Of a stretch of 64,000 bases of DNA, positions 43,916-52,689 are shown piece by piece. Position 1 is the stretch's first letter; each line of letters begins with the position of its first letter. Origin of the DNA: Rhizobacter koreensis (GTDB taxonomy: Bacteria; Pseudomonadota; Gammaproteobacteria; Burkholderiales; Burkholderiaceae_C). The position numbers and the translations under genes are program-made. Below the pieces are notes generated by a model, which saw nothing but the letters and a program-made list of their open reading frames with translations, did not search any database and was not told the origin of the DNA. The stretch is taken from NCBI RefSeq assembly GCF_013366375.1, contig NZ_JABWMJ010000008.1, forward strand, positions 237,544-301,543, in the 5' to 3' direction.

Positions 43916-44085
43916 TGCGCGCGCACCTATTCCTCCGACGGCGGACCGCTGGGCGGAAGCCGCCGGGCTGCGCCCGCAACCCCGCGTCGCCGCTCGCACT
44001 TTGGCGGAGCACATCTCCGCCGCACGCCTCGGGGCGTCGCACCTTTCCCGACTCACCTTCACCTGAAGCGATGACACATGGATGA
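43915..44085 (+). CDS. Doubtful small basic ORF (56 aa)
   Basis: Open from ATG 43915, overlapping the previous stop by one base, and overlapping the next gene start. Very Arg/Pro-rich and without a recognisable fold, so it may be non-coding spacer. Confidence 0.25.
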   Translation: MRAHLFLRRRTAGRKPPGCARNPASPLALWRSTSPPHASGRRTFPDSPSPEAMTHG

Positions 44086-44932
44086 CTTCTTGAGCGACTT
44101 CGCAGACGCGGCACCGGCGCCCGCGGCGCCCGCGGCCCCCGCGGCGAGCGCTGCCCCGAGTACGCCCCAGGCGAGCACTGCAGCGCCCGGCACTGCCGCC
44201 CCCGCAGCGCCTGGTGCTCAGCCGACGGCAGCCGCGCCGGCGCCGAGCGACCCGTTGGCCGCGATCCCGAGCAAGTACCGCGTCAAGGCCGCCGACGGCA
44301 GCGTCGACCGCGACGCCTCGATGGCGAAGCTGGCCGAGGGTTACCGCGCGCTCGAGTCCCGCATGGGCAGCGCCAGCGGTCGGCCGGCAGCCCCGGACGA
44401 CTACGTGATCGACGTCCCCGAGGAGCTCGCCGGCGCGTTCGACCCGGCGGCGCCCGAGTTCAAGGCGTTCCAGGCCGAGGCGCACGAGATGGGCTTCAGC
44501 CAGAAGCAGCTCGATTTCGTCATGGGCAAGTACTTCCAGGAGGCGCCGCGCCTGGTTGCCGGAGCCCAGGCCGCAGACGCGCATGCCGCCGAGGCGACGC
44601 TGCGCAGCGTGTGGCCAACCGAGGGCGCGTTCGACACGAACCTGCAGAACGCCGAGCGTGCGGTCGCGCAGTTCGGCGCCGACCTCGGCGAGAGCGTCGT
44701 TCGTGACTTGCAGAACAAGCCCGCCGTGATCCAGCTGCTCGCCCGGATCGGTGCCCAGCTGCGCGAGGACGCGCCCCCGCAGGGTGACCTCGGCTCCCGC
44801 GGCAATCCCGGCATCAACGAACTGCTCGCGCACCCTGCCTACAGCAACCCGCGGCACCCCGAGCACGACGCGATCAGCGCGCGCGTGAACGCGTACTACG
44901 CCAGCCAGCCCGACGCGAGCAAGCCGATCTGA
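44078..44932 (+). CDS. Phage capsid assembly scaffolding-like protein
   Basis: 284 residues. An Ala/Pro-rich disordered N-terminus (residues 10-65) is followed by IPSKYRVKAADGSVDRDASM and the helical AKLAEGYRALESRMG, then PDDYVIDVP, the pattern of podovirus scaffolding or capsid assembly proteins. The C-terminus ends with a small ordered part (NPRHPEHDAISARVNAYY). Scaffolds act with a portal and a major capsid protein, but neither is encoded here. Confidence 0.65.
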   Translation: MDDFLSDFADAAPAPAAPAAPAASAAPSTPQASTAAPGTAAPAAPGAQPTAAAPAPSDPLAAIPSKYRVKAADGSVDRDASMAKLAEGYRALESRMGSASGRPAAPDDYVIDVPEELAGAFDPAAPEFKAFQAEAHEMGFSQKQLDFVMGKYFQEAPRLVAGAQAADAHAAEATLRSVWPTEGAFDTNLQNAERAVAQFGADLGESVVRDLQNKPAVIQLLARIGAQLREDAPPQGDLGSRGNPGINELLAHPAYSNPRHPEHDAISARVNAYYASQPDASKPI

Positions 44933-44975
44933 CGCGGCCGCTCGATTTCCTTCCCAACAGCCTGAAAGGCACACC

Positions 44976-45335
44976 ATGACCGACGAGACCCAACCCCGCC
45001 CCCCGAGCCGCAGCCGCACGCCCGTGTCGGTGCCCGGCGTTCCCGAGACCAAGGGCACCCGCAGCACCGAGAACGGCTCGCACACCGTCACCATGAGCGT
45101 CGCGGAGCTCGATGCCCTCATCGCCAAGCGCGTCGGCGTCGCCATGGCCAATGCCTCGCTGCAGAGCGGCGCCAAACCCGCGGACGCGAAGCCGCTGCCC
45201 ACGATGGAGCAGGCCAAGGCCATGGTCGAGACCGACAAGGCCCGAGGCCTACCGGTCGCCGCGATCCTGACCGACGCCGGTTGGTACGTCGATCCGATGG
45301 CCGGCTACCAGGCCGAGCCGGAGAAGCGCGTATGA
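44976..45335 (+). CDS. Phage-type hypothetical protein (119 aa)
   Basis: Low-complexity N-terminus (PRPPSRSRTPVSVPGVP), a helix with SVAELDALIAKRVGVAMA, and a short conserved-looking end (LPVAAILTDAGWYVDPMAGY). It sits where the major capsid gene would follow the scaffold but is far too short for one. ATGA overlap with the next gene. Confidence 0.6.
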   Translation: MTDETQPRPPSRSRTPVSVPGVPETKGTRSTENGSHTVTMSVAELDALIAKRVGVAMANASLQSGAKPADAKPLPTMEQAKAMVETDKARGLPVAAILTDAGWYVDPMAGYQAEPEKRV

Positions 45336-45955
45336 CGGCGGGCGACACCGCTCGTGCCGACGTCGACACGGCGCAGGCCGAGCTCGAGCGGATCTCGGGC
45401 GAGGTCGCCGACCTCGAGACCAAGATCGCCAGCAGCACGCTCGAGGCTGCTCGGCTCGAGGGCACCGCCGACGGCGGCGCAGCGCTCGCGGCGATCTATG
45501 ACGACCTGGCGCGCGCCCGTCAGCGGCTGGGCGCTCTGATCGTGGCCCAGCAGCAAGCATCGGCGCGCCTGGCAGTGGCCACGCAGCGGCACCTGCAGGC
45601 GCTCACAGCCGAGGTGGGCTCATCGCTCGTGCCGTACCGCGATCGGCGCGAGGAGGCGCTCGAATCAGCGGTGCAAGCGGCGCGGGTGTTCGCAGATCGG
45701 CTCCGGGAGCTCGCCGACGCCGAGCGCGCGCGTCAGATGGCCTATCAGAGCGTCTCGCCGCGATCGTTCAGCAGCTCGGGCGCCGGCTTCGACCATTCGC
45801 ACCTGCGTGAGGTGCAGGCCATGCTGCCGGCGCCAATCACGCACGACGAGCCCCTATACGCGGCGGTGCTCCAGGCCGCGGTCGCGCCGCCCCCGCACCG
45901 GCCGTTCTGGCGCAGCCGCGCCGATTACCTCGCGATCGAAGCCGCACGCACGTGA
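45332..45955 (+). CDS. Coiled-coil phage protein (207 aa)
   Basis: ATG 45332. Residues about 8-60 and 70-140 form long coiled coils (AQAELERISGEVADLETKIA, AIYDDLARARQRLGALIVAQ). A C-terminal non-helical part ends in PPPHRPFWRSRADYLAIEAA. It may be a virion-associated or assembly protein. No family was assigned. The stop overlaps the GTG of the acetyltransferase. Confidence 0.6.
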   Translation: MTAGDTARADVDTAQAELERISGEVADLETKIASSTLEAARLEGTADGGAALAAIYDDLARARQRLGALIVAQQQASARLAVATQRHLQALTAEVGSSLVPYRDRREEALESAVQAARVFADRLRELADAERARQMAYQSVSPRSFSSSGAGFDHSHLREVQAMLPAPITHDEPLYAAVLQAAVAPPPHRPFWRSRADYLAIEAART

Positions 45956-46407
45956 GCATCCGGCCCGGCACCCTCGCGGACGTCCCCGCGCTCGTCGGGC
46001 TCGGCGAGCGGTTGCACGCGCTCTCGAGCTACGCGCCGCTGTCGTTCGACCGCGAGAAGGTCGCCGGGGTGCTGGCGCGCGTGATCGAGGGCGGGGTGGT
46101 CTACGTTGCCACTCGCAACGAGCAGATCGTCGGCGGCATCGCCGGCGGCGTTACCGAGCACTGGTTCGGGCACAGCCTGCACGGGTATGACGTGTCGTTC
46201 TTCGTCGACCCAGCGCACCGCCACGGGATCACCGCGGCGCGCCTGCTCGGGTGCTTCGAGCAATGGTGCAAGGCACGCGGTGCCGTCGAGGTGCGGCTCG
46301 GCATCACGACCGGCCTGGACGTCGAGGCTACGTCCCGGTTCTACGAATCCCAGGGCTACGCGCGGAGCGGTGCCCTGTTCACCAAGGAGGTCCACCATGG
46401 GCATTGA
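45952..46407 (+). CDS. GNAT-family N-acetyltransferase
   Basis: 151 residues from GTG 45952. MSIRPGTLADVPALVGLGERL, VVYVATRNEQIVGGIAGGV and DPAHRHGITAARLLGCFEQW show the GNAT strands and the acetyl-CoA P-loop. RFYESQGYARSG is the typical C-terminal strand-helix. Podoviruses often carry such an enzyme among virion genes; its substrate is unknown. Coupled on both sides. Confidence 0.88.
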   Translation: MSIRPGTLADVPALVGLGERLHALSSYAPLSFDREKVAGVLARVIEGGVVYVATRNEQIVGGIAGGVTEHWFGHSLHGYDVSFFVDPAHRHGITAARLLGCFEQWCKARGAVEVRLGITTGLDVEATSRFYESQGYARSGALFTKEVHHGH

Positions 46408-46897
46408 AACCGCAGCGCTGATCGCCGGCGGCCTGATCTCGGCAGGTGCCGCGGTCTACAGCGGCCAGCAGCAGGAGAAGATGGCGGATCGCGCGGCAGA
46501 CCAGGCGGAGGCGGACGCGGAGGCCGCAAGGGGCGCCGCCATGGTCGAGGCGGCGAAGATCCGCAAGGCAGCCAAGGAGCAGCGCAGCGCGGCCGTGGCA
46601 GCTCTGGCCGCGTCGGGCGTGGATGTGTCCGCGGGCACTGCCGAGCAGATACAGACCGACATCGACACCCGCGGCGAGGAGGATGCCTTGACCGTCATCC
46701 TCAGCGGGGGGAATCGAGGACGCTACCTTGAGGCTGACGCGCGGCTCTCCCGCATGCGCGGTGGGCAGGCGGCAACGGCCGGCTACATCAACGGGGGCTC
46801 GTCCCTGCTGACCAGCGTCAGCGCGGCCGCCAAGGGCTGGAAGTCGACTGGAAAGCCCGTGTGGGGCGGCACTGCCGCTGACCCCTGGTATGGCTGA
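46397..46897 (+). CDS. Internal virion protein-like (podovirus gp14 type)
   Basis: 166 residues from ATG 46397 with an AAGGAGG Shine-Dalgarno. It starts with a hydrophobic segment, ALIAGGLISAGAAVYSGQQQ, then an Ala-rich helix of charged repeats, ASGVDVSAGTAEQIQTDIDT and GGNRGRYLEADARLSRMRGG, as in small inner-core proteins of T7-like and related podoviruses. These form part of the DNA ejection channel. Confidence 0.65.
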   Translation: MGIETAALIAGGLISAGAAVYSGQQQEKMADRAADQAEADAEAARGAAMVEAAKIRKAAKEQRSAAVAALAASGVDVSAGTAEQIQTDIDTRGEEDALTVILSGGNRGRYLEADARLSRMRGGQAATAGYINGGSSLLTSVSAAAKGWKSTGKPVWGGTAADPWYG

Positions 46898-47357
46898 TGA
46901 GGCGGCGCGTCGGGGTTTGGCAAGCCCGGAGAGGCTTGCGCAGCTCCGGGAGCGGCGCAATGCCCTCGCGGCCGACCGCGATGCCCTCGCCGGCCTTCCA
47001 GAGGCCGGGCGGCGCAAGGACTGGGCACGCACGCTCCGCGACATGGATGGCCTGCTGCAGCAGCTCGACGCGCTCATCGATCGGGGGAACCGCGCGCCGA
47101 AGGCAGCACGGCCAGCCAGGGCCGCGCGTCGAGACGAGCCGAAGGATGTCGTCACGATCGCGCGGCTGCCGAAAGGCGAGGGCGGCGAGGTCCGGGTGCG
47201 CGTGCTGACGTGGCGCGGCGAGCGCGTGGTCGACGTGCGGCTATGGGTGACGTGCGACGGCGGAGAGCCTGCGCCGACGCGGCGCGGCGTCGCAGTCGCG
47301 GCCGGTGACCTCGGCGGGTTGCTAGATGCGTTGCGGAGCGCTGCGGCGCACGTCTGA
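46890..47357 (+). CDS. Helical N-terminus fused to PC4-like ssDNA-binding domain
   Basis: 155 residues. Residues 1-75 are helical with a basic linker; residues about 85-155 read KDVVTIARLPKGEGGEVRVR, VLTWRGERVVDVRLWV and VAVAAGDLGGLLDALRSA, the strand-strand-strand-helix pattern of PC4/p15 coactivator-like domains, which bind single-stranded DNA. It is the last gene of the plus-strand operon of element 2. Confidence 0.7.
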   Translation: MADEAARRGLASPERLAQLRERRNALAADRDALAGLPEAGRRKDWARTLRDMDGLLQQLDALIDRGNRAPKAARPARAARRDEPKDVVTIARLPKGEGGEVRVRVLTWRGERVVDVRLWVTCDGGEPAPTRRGVAVAAGDLGGLLDALRSAAAHV

Positions 47358-47537
47358 GGTTCGGCCGGGCCTTGATGCTCGCGGCGGCCGTGCCCGACAG
47401 GCCCTCAGCTGCGCCGGCGTGAGCCGGTCGAGCATCATGGTCCAGCACTGGGTAAGGCGGCCGCGCTGGACGACGACGCGAGCGTATTCGACGTGCTCAC
47501 CGGTGACGGCGACGAACGAGTGCAACGAGATTTTCAT
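47322..47537 (-). CDS. Possible small protein (71 aa)
   Basis: From ATG 47537 with GGGAAG upstream. The first 45 residues read like a folded protein (MKISLHSFVAVTGEHVEYAR, VVVQRGRLTQCWTMMLDRLT); the C-terminus is Arg/Pro-rich. It overlaps the end of the PC4-like gene. Its reality is uncertain. Confidence 0.4.
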   Translation of the reverse strand: MKISLHSFVAVTGEHVEYARVVVQRGRLTQCWTMMLDRLTPAQLRACRARPPRASRPGRTSDVRRSAPQRI

Positions 47538-47842
47538 GTGCTGCTTCCCTGACGCGCACAACGCGTGCGCAAGAAGCATCGTTCAGGCTCACCACGGCCT
47601 TACGGGCACCCCTGGGCGGAGGTACCGTCCGCCGCAGCGCTTTGGCTCACAAGCACTTGGGCGCGTGCGGATTCTCAGTCCGCCGGCTGGTCCGCCGAGC
47701 TCTAGTGGATAGCGGCGAAGTGTGGCGAGCTCTCGCCTAGCAGGAGAGCATAGCGCCTGAACGTCGCGCGGCACGTACACCCTGTGAAACCCCGAGGCTT
47801 GGGGGGCGTCGCGGCGGCTAGCCTCCCCGGTTGGAGGAGGCA
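47538..47842. other. Intergenic stretch
   Basis: About 305 bases without a convincing gene, repeat or terminator, apart from the strong GGAGGAGG ribosome-binding site (47833-47840) of the next gene. It separates the phage-like operon from the cargo and should hold the cargo promoter. Confidence 0.4.
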
Positions 47843-48679
47843 ATGGCCGAGAAGTCATACAAGGTTTACTTTGCACGCACCTCTATGGGGCAGCAAGGTG
47901 GAAGCATCGCGCAAGCGCTGCGGGAGGCGTACGAGCAGTTTGGTCCCAACCTGCCACCGATCGAACTGGGCGGTGAAGGCTATCAGGTGAGGAACCTTGA
48001 GCGAACCGGACGTGTGTGGAAGGGGGTATTTGGTCGGCTCAGGGACGATGCGCCACACATTGTCGACGCTGTACGGGATCAGGAGCGTGAAATCGACCTG
48101 CAGGAAGGCGATCGAATCATCGACAAATGCCATTTCCTGTACCGCGAGCGACGAAACGTTTTGGTATGGCAGACGAACCGAACTGCCGGGGGACTTTCGA
48201 GAGCTCAGCAATACCTGGCGCAGGTTCTTGACGACTACGTCGAGCTGCCCCAGATCATGAATGAGGCGGAGCTTGCTGAGGTGCTCGAGCGCGAGGTCTA
48301 CGAGGTCAGCTTCTCGTATGACCGGCCCCCGAGCCTGGGGCAATCTTCCCCAGCTTGGACGCAGCATGCCTTCGACATGATGGAGAACGTGCATGCAGCG
48401 CAGGCGAAGTTCGTGCTTCGTGCGCAGCGCGGGAGTGGCCTAACCGGCGCGGCGAATCGGATGGTGCGCCGGCTTGTGGGTGAGGTCGGCGTGGAGAAAG
48501 TTCGGGTGCGCCTGACTGACGACAGCGAGCCCGTGGAGCTGTTTATGGCCCCGCTGAAGACGACGATCAAGGTGAGCGTGATCGGGCGTTACCCGATCCC
48601 CGCTGAGGTCTATCAAGCATTGGAGCAAGCCTATGACAACCATCGGGATTACGTCGGGGCGCCGGAGCCCGGCGAATAA
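47843..48679 (+). CDS. RexA-like cytosolic protein of a two-gene cassette
   Basis: 278 residues from ATG 47843 behind a perfect GGAGGAGG. The protein is soluble alpha/beta. By eye it shares the layout of phage lambda RexA (279 aa): a short N-terminal strand (YKVYFARTS), a GEGYQVRNL segment, then CHFLYRERRNVLVWQTNRT, aligning with the SFLFVEGDTIGFARTV region of RexA, followed by a helix. Only the second gene, a four-TM protein of RexB size, strengthens this. The assignment is by architecture and needs profile search. Kiwa was considered but gene order and protein type differ. Confidence 0.55.
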   Translation: MAEKSYKVYFARTSMGQQGGSIAQALREAYEQFGPNLPPIELGGEGYQVRNLERTGRVWKGVFGRLRDDAPHIVDAVRDQEREIDLQEGDRIIDKCHFLYRERRNVLVWQTNRTAGGLSRAQQYLAQVLDDYVELPQIMNEAELAEVLEREVYEVSFSYDRPPSLGQSSPAWTQHAFDMMENVHAAQAKFVLRAQRGSGLTGAANRMVRRLVGEVGVEKVRVRLTDDSEPVELFMAPLKTTIKVSVIGRYPIPAEVYQALEQAYDNHRDYVGAPEPGE

Positions 48680-49121
48680 GCACAGGCTTGCTGTGTCGCC
48701 TGCGCTCATTCCCGTTCTGGTACTTGTGGCGAGCGCTGCCGTTTGCCGCTGGGGCGGCGTCACTGTGACAGTGGCGGAGCCAGGAGCGCTTCTGACCGTC
48801 GGCGGCACCGTCGCCTCAGTCAGCGCAACCATGCTGGGCTTCCTGCTTGCAGCACTTGCGGTGCTCGCAAGCATCAATCACACACACCTGGTGCGAATGA
48901 TGCGGCAGACGGGACACTACAAGGATCTGCTGCACACCGTCTTCGCTAGCTGTGCGACGTTTCTCCTGTGCCTGCTTCTGGGCTTTACGCTCGCACTTGG
49001 CTTCGAGATCCCAGGGTGGACGAGAGGCGCCATAGTTCCTGCCCATCTAGCCGCCCTGGCTTCGCTGGTCGACGTGGGCCGCAAGTTTTGGCTCGTGCTG
49101 TGCAATCTTCGCGAGGCTTAG
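48633..49121 (+). CDS. Four-TM membrane protein, RexB-like position
   Basis: 162 residues. Hydrophobic segments at about 22-40 (ALIPVLVLVASAAVCRW), 55-82 (VGGTVASVSATMLGFLLAAL), 103-126 (VFASCATFLLCLLLGFTLAL) and 134-156. ATG 48633 overlaps the upstream gene by 47 bp; GTG 48693 is an alternative start that would avoid most of the overlap. Lambda RexB is a 144-residue ion channel with four TM helices encoded after rexA. Inference: membrane effector of an abortive-infection pair. Confidence 0.6.
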   Translation: MTTIGITSGRRSPANKHRLAVSPALIPVLVLVASAAVCRWGGVTVTVAEPGALLTVGGTVASVSATMLGFLLAALAVLASINHTHLVRMMRQTGHYKDLLHTVFASCATFLLCLLLGFTLALGFEIPGWTRGAIVPAHLAALASLVDVGRKFWLVLCNLREA

Positions 49122-49164
49122 CTCCTAATTTGGCCGCAGGCTTGCACACTACGATGCCGACGCG

Positions 49165-49338
49165 ATGGCTGAACCTCTCATCCTCTACCGCTGGTGGATC
49201 ACCGACGGGGTCACCGGCAAACGTCGGCTGACGCGGTACCGCATGACCGAGGCCGACGCGCTCGCGCGGCACCCGGGCGCCGAGCCGGACCTCGCGAGCC
49301 GAGAGGAGCGCCACGGCACGGCTTACTGTGAACTCTAG
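49165..49338 (+). CDS. Small conserved-looking protein (57 aa)
   Basis: ATG 49165 to TAG 49338. The product MAEPLILYRWWITDGVTGKR, then a basic helix with MTEADALARHPGAEP, has the look of small proteins common in Burkholderiales genomes. Below the usual ORF length cut-off. No function assigned. Confidence 0.55.
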   Translation: MAEPLILYRWWITDGVTGKRRLTRYRMTEADALARHPGAEPDLASREERHGTAYCEL

Positions 49339-49452
49339 AGCCGGCCCGCCGGACGCCGCCGTCGACCGCTCCGGTAGTGGTTTATCGGTCGTGGCCGTGC
49401 TCGTCGCCAAGCGTCAAGGCGATGCTCGGCCGTTGCTAGGTCCGCCGATTCC

Positions 49453-50874
49453 CTACCAATACAGTTCGACGGATCGATCTACGCCACCGCCAAAGCCGCC
49501 GGTGACGAGCAGCTTGCCGTTGGTAAGCAGAACGGCTGCATGCCCGTCGCGAGCCACCGACATGTTGGCGAGCGGGCGCCACGAACGGGTCGCGGGGTCC
49601 CATGCCTCGGCGGTGATGTTGTCGGCCGCGTCGAAGCCGCCAGCCGTGACGATGACGCGGCCATCCCGCATCCGCGTCGCAGTGGGTAAGGCGTAGCGGC
49701 CGCGCGTCATGGTCCCGGCCGGGAGCCATGTGCTGCTCACCGGGTCGAACAGCTCCGCCATCGTTACGCCTGCGGTCGTGTTAGCCCCGACGCCGCCGCC
49801 GAGGACTAGGATGCCTCCGCCGGCGACCGCGATCGCCCGGTGGGCGAATCGCGGCGTCAGGCTTGTGGGGCCCAGGCTCCAGGTCAGGGTCACGGGGTCA
49901 AATATTTCCGACCTGCCGGCCGGAACGCTCGGGCTCCTCGGAATCGTCGGATCGCCGCCATCAAGGCCGCCGACGACCAAGACACGGCCGTCCGGGAGGA
50001 GGGTCGCGGAATGCGCGTACCGAAACCGGGTCAGCGATCCAGCGGCCGACCAACTCCCCAAGACGGGATCGAATAGCTCGGCCAGCGGCGAAGGCACCGC
50101 CCCGCCCGCGAACAGCACCTTGCCGTCAGGCAGCGTGACGTCGACCGGTCGAAAGCGGGCGGTCGACATGGCACCGGCAGCTGACCAGGTCGCAGTCGTC
50201 GGATCGAAGATCTCGGAGCTGGCGAGATGCTGACCTGCTGCGCCGAAGCCGCCCGTCACCAGCACCTTGCCGTCGCCAAGCAAGCTCGCGGACGGCAAGG
50301 TTCGAACCGTCGTCATCCGGCCGGCCGGCGACCAGCGGTCCTTAACCGGGTCGTACAGCTCGGCGTCCGCAGTACCGCCACCCGCCACGAGCACCCTGCC
50401 ATCGCGGAGCACGATTGCCATATGGTTGACATGCGGATAAAGCATGGTGGCTCCGGGCGTCCAGCGATCGGCGGTCACCATCAGGTCGGTGGACGTCGTC
50501 AGCGTGCCCGAGCGTGCCGTGACCGTCGACCGACCGAGCGCCACGCCCGTCACTAAGCCACTGGCAGCGTTGACGCGGGCCACGTTCGGCGCGCTCGAAC
50601 TCCACTGCACTTGGGCAGTGACATCGGCCGTCGTGGCGTCGCTGTAGGTGGCGGTTGCTACAAGCTGCGTGTCAATGCCGACGCCAGTTGCCGGCAGCAC
50701 AGGAGCAATCGAGATCGACACGAGGACCGCGGCCGCCGCACTACCACCGCCGCCACCTGTCCCACCCCCGGAGCCGCCGGCCCCGTCGCCCCCGTCGCCG
50801 CCCCCGCACGAGGCGAGCAGGGTGCACAGCACCAGCACCGACATGCAGCGGAAGAACTGAATTGGTGAAAGCAT
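49453..50874 (-). CDS. Secreted kelch-repeat lipoprotein (cargo)
   Basis: 473 residues from ATG 50874. The signal peptide MLSPIQFFRCMSVLVLCTLL ends in LASC followed by a Gly/Asp linker. A Big_2-like Ig domain covers about residues 55-135 (VLVSISIAPVLPATGVG, VARVNAASGLVTGVALG). Then six or more kelch motifs such as ATLLPDGRVLVVGG and AELFDPVSSTWLPAG form a beta propeller. It should be anchored at the outer membrane. It is the last gene before attR of element 2, on the opposite strand to the phage genes, as expected for cargo. Confidence 0.85.
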   Translation of the reverse strand: MLSPIQFFRCMSVLVLCTLLASCGGGDGGDGAGGSGGGTGGGGGSAAAAVLVSISIAPVLPATGVGIDTQLVATATYSDATTADVTAQVQWSSSAPNVARVNAASGLVTGVALGRSTVTARSGTLTTSTDLMVTADRWTPGATMLYPHVNHMAIVLRDGRVLVAGGGTADAELYDPVKDRWSPAGRMTTVRTLPSASLLGDGKVLVTGGFGAAGQHLASSEIFDPTTATWSAAGAMSTARFRPVDVTLPDGKVLFAGGAVPSPLAELFDPVLGSWSAAGSLTRFRYAHSATLLPDGRVLVVGGLDGGDPTIPRSPSVPAGRSEIFDPVTLTWSLGPTSLTPRFAHRAIAVAGGGILVLGGGVGANTTAGVTMAELFDPVSSTWLPAGTMTRGRYALPTATRMRDGRVIVTAGGFDAADNITAEAWDPATRSWRPLANMSVARDGHAAVLLTNGKLLVTGGFGGGVDRSVELYW

Positions 50875-51103
50875 GTTGGGGCCGAGTTCCTGCAGTGGAT
50901 AAGCGCTTGGGCCGGGCGGGGACAGCGCGTCGCTCCGATTGTGCAGGCTCTGTGGTTCACTGCTTCGGGGCAAATCCGTACTTGGCGTCCAAACTGAGCC
51001 AGCGCGCTCGGGCGCCGGGGGCGCTCTGAATCCAGGCGGACAAACCGGCGAATGCGCGCTACGGACTCCAGAAACTTCAAGCGCGACAATGGGTCTTGAC
51101 AGA

Positions 51104-51117
51104 CTCCGGCTCCGCCA
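51104..51117. other. attR of element 2 (copy of tRNA-Ser 3' end)
   Basis: CTCCGGCTCCGCCA, identical to 37410-37423. The bases before it do not continue the tRNA T-arm, so only the 3' end was duplicated. Confidence 0.75.
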
Positions 51118-51131
51118 AGCGATCGTGTAAG

Positions 51132-51154
51132 GGCCCCTCTCCAGGGGCCTTTTT
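51132..51154 (+). terminator. Terminator, probably the original one of the tRNA-Ser transcript
   Basis: GGCCCCT, loop CTCC, AGGGGCC, then five T. It lies 14 bp after attR, where the terminator of the lysC-tRNA transcript would be if element 2 were absent (or of the older element next to it). Confidence 0.75.
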
Positions 51155-51243
51155 CATTGGAGGGCGCTCAACCAAACAGTCCCCGGACCTCTCGCATAGT
51201 CCTTCAAGATCTCGCTACGGTGACGGGTAGGTGAGCGGTAGAG

Positions 51244-52435
51244 ATGCCGCGTAAAGCCCGGGAGTTGTCGCCGCTCGAGGTGCGCCGGTTGAACATGCCG
51301 GGACGCTGGAGCGTCGGCAGGGTGGGCCTTGCGCTCCAAGTTTCCGCCTCAGTAACGAAGAGTTGGGTGCTTCGCCTCAGGATCTCGGGAGATGGGCCTC
51401 GGCGCCTACGGGTGTCACCCTGGCTGCCGCCAGGGAGCTGGCGCGGGAACAGCGAGCGCACGGCCAACAAGGCCGCGATCCGATCGTCGCAAGGAGTAGC
51501 GCGCGCAGCGCTGCCACGGCCGAACGGCGCGCACAGCAGACCTTTGCGGAGATAGCCGCCCACTACATCCGCCAGCACTCGCCCGGGTGGCGGAACCCGA
51601 AGCACGTGGCGCAGTGGGGCGCAACGCTGCGGACCTATGCGGAGCCCGTGATCGGCGACCTCGCAGTGCGCAATATTGGTACCGAGCACATCATCCGAAT
51701 ACTCGAGCCGATCTGGATGGCGAAAACGGAAACGGCGAGCCGCGTCCGGTCTCGCATCGAACTTGTGCTCGACTTTGCTGCAGCCAGAGGGTTGCGCGAG
51801 AGCCCGAATCCCGCGCTATGGCGAGGCAACCTCGATGCGGCTTTACCGAAGGCAGCCAAGGTGGCAAAGGTTCGGCATCACGCTGCAGTGCCAGTCGAGC
51901 AGGTGGCAGAGGTCATGTCGCAAATCCGTCGGCAACATGGCGTCGCGGCGAGGGCGCTGGAGTTCGCCATCCTCACGGCAGCGCGCTCCGGTGAGGTGCG
52001 CGGTGTCACCTGGTCGGAGGTCGACTTGGAACGCGGGATTGGGTGATCCCGGCAGTGAGGATGAAGGACGGCCGCGAGCACCGGGTGCCCCTCTCGGAAG
52101 CGGCGCTCGAGGTGCTGGGCGGGCTGCGGCGTACGGAAGGCTCCGAGCGGGTATTTCCAGGCATGCGTGGGCCGCTGTCGGACATGAGCTTGTCCACGGT
52201 GTTGCGGCGCATGCACATCAACGCCACGGTGCATGGCTTCAGAAGCACCTTCCGCGACTGGTGTGCGGAGCACACCGAGTACCCGAACGAGGTGGTAGAG
52301 ATGGCCCTCGCCCATGCCATTGGAGACAAGGTCGAAGCGGCGTATAGGCGCGGCGATCTCTACCGCAAGCGTGCACGCATGATGAACGACTGGGGGCACT
52401 TTGTCGTGCCTGCCGAAGAGCGTACCAGGCTGTGA
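51244..52435 (+). pseudogene. Broken tyrosine integrase of element 3
   Basis: The family pattern is spread over several frames: MPRKARELSPLEVRRL to KSWVLRLRISG in the first, MGLGAY in a second, then VTLAAARELAREQR to TWSEVDLERGI in a third (ending 52046), and IPAVRMKDGREHRVPLS to the end in the next (52043-52435). Catalytic residues can still be read (TAARSGEVRG, HGFRSTFRDW, LAHAIGDKVEAAYRRGD), so decay is recent, by small indels. Its place directly after attR shows that it once used the same tRNA-Ser site. Confidence 0.85.
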
Positions 52436-52689
52436 GCAAGTGTCCCGCGGCGTAGGCGTCACCCACGCGATCACGGTTGCGAATAGCCTCTGTTGGGCGC
52501 CGTTCGAGGACGGCTTCAGACTGCAAGGTGACGCGCGTCCTCCGCGCGTGAGCGGCCGCTTCGATCCAAAGCTGCCGTTCGTCGGCCCGCGTTGGAGGAT
52601 GGTCACTGGACCTTTGGGCGGCATGATCTGCTCCCCAAGAGGCGTACCACGCGAAGCGAACAAAATCGGCACAACCGAAAGGAAGCGCG

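Larger units (their letters stand above)
50875..51243. other. Right boundary of element 2 and left boundary of element 3
   Basis: No gene is seen. The stretch contains attR (51104-51117) and the terminator at 51132-51154, and ends at the remains of a second integrase. Confidence 0.5.

Noticed and set aside
47843..49121. Kiwa (KwaA-KwaB) defence system
   Set aside because: Kiwa has the four-TM protein first and a DUF4868 protein second; here the soluble protein comes first and no DUF4868 pattern was seen.
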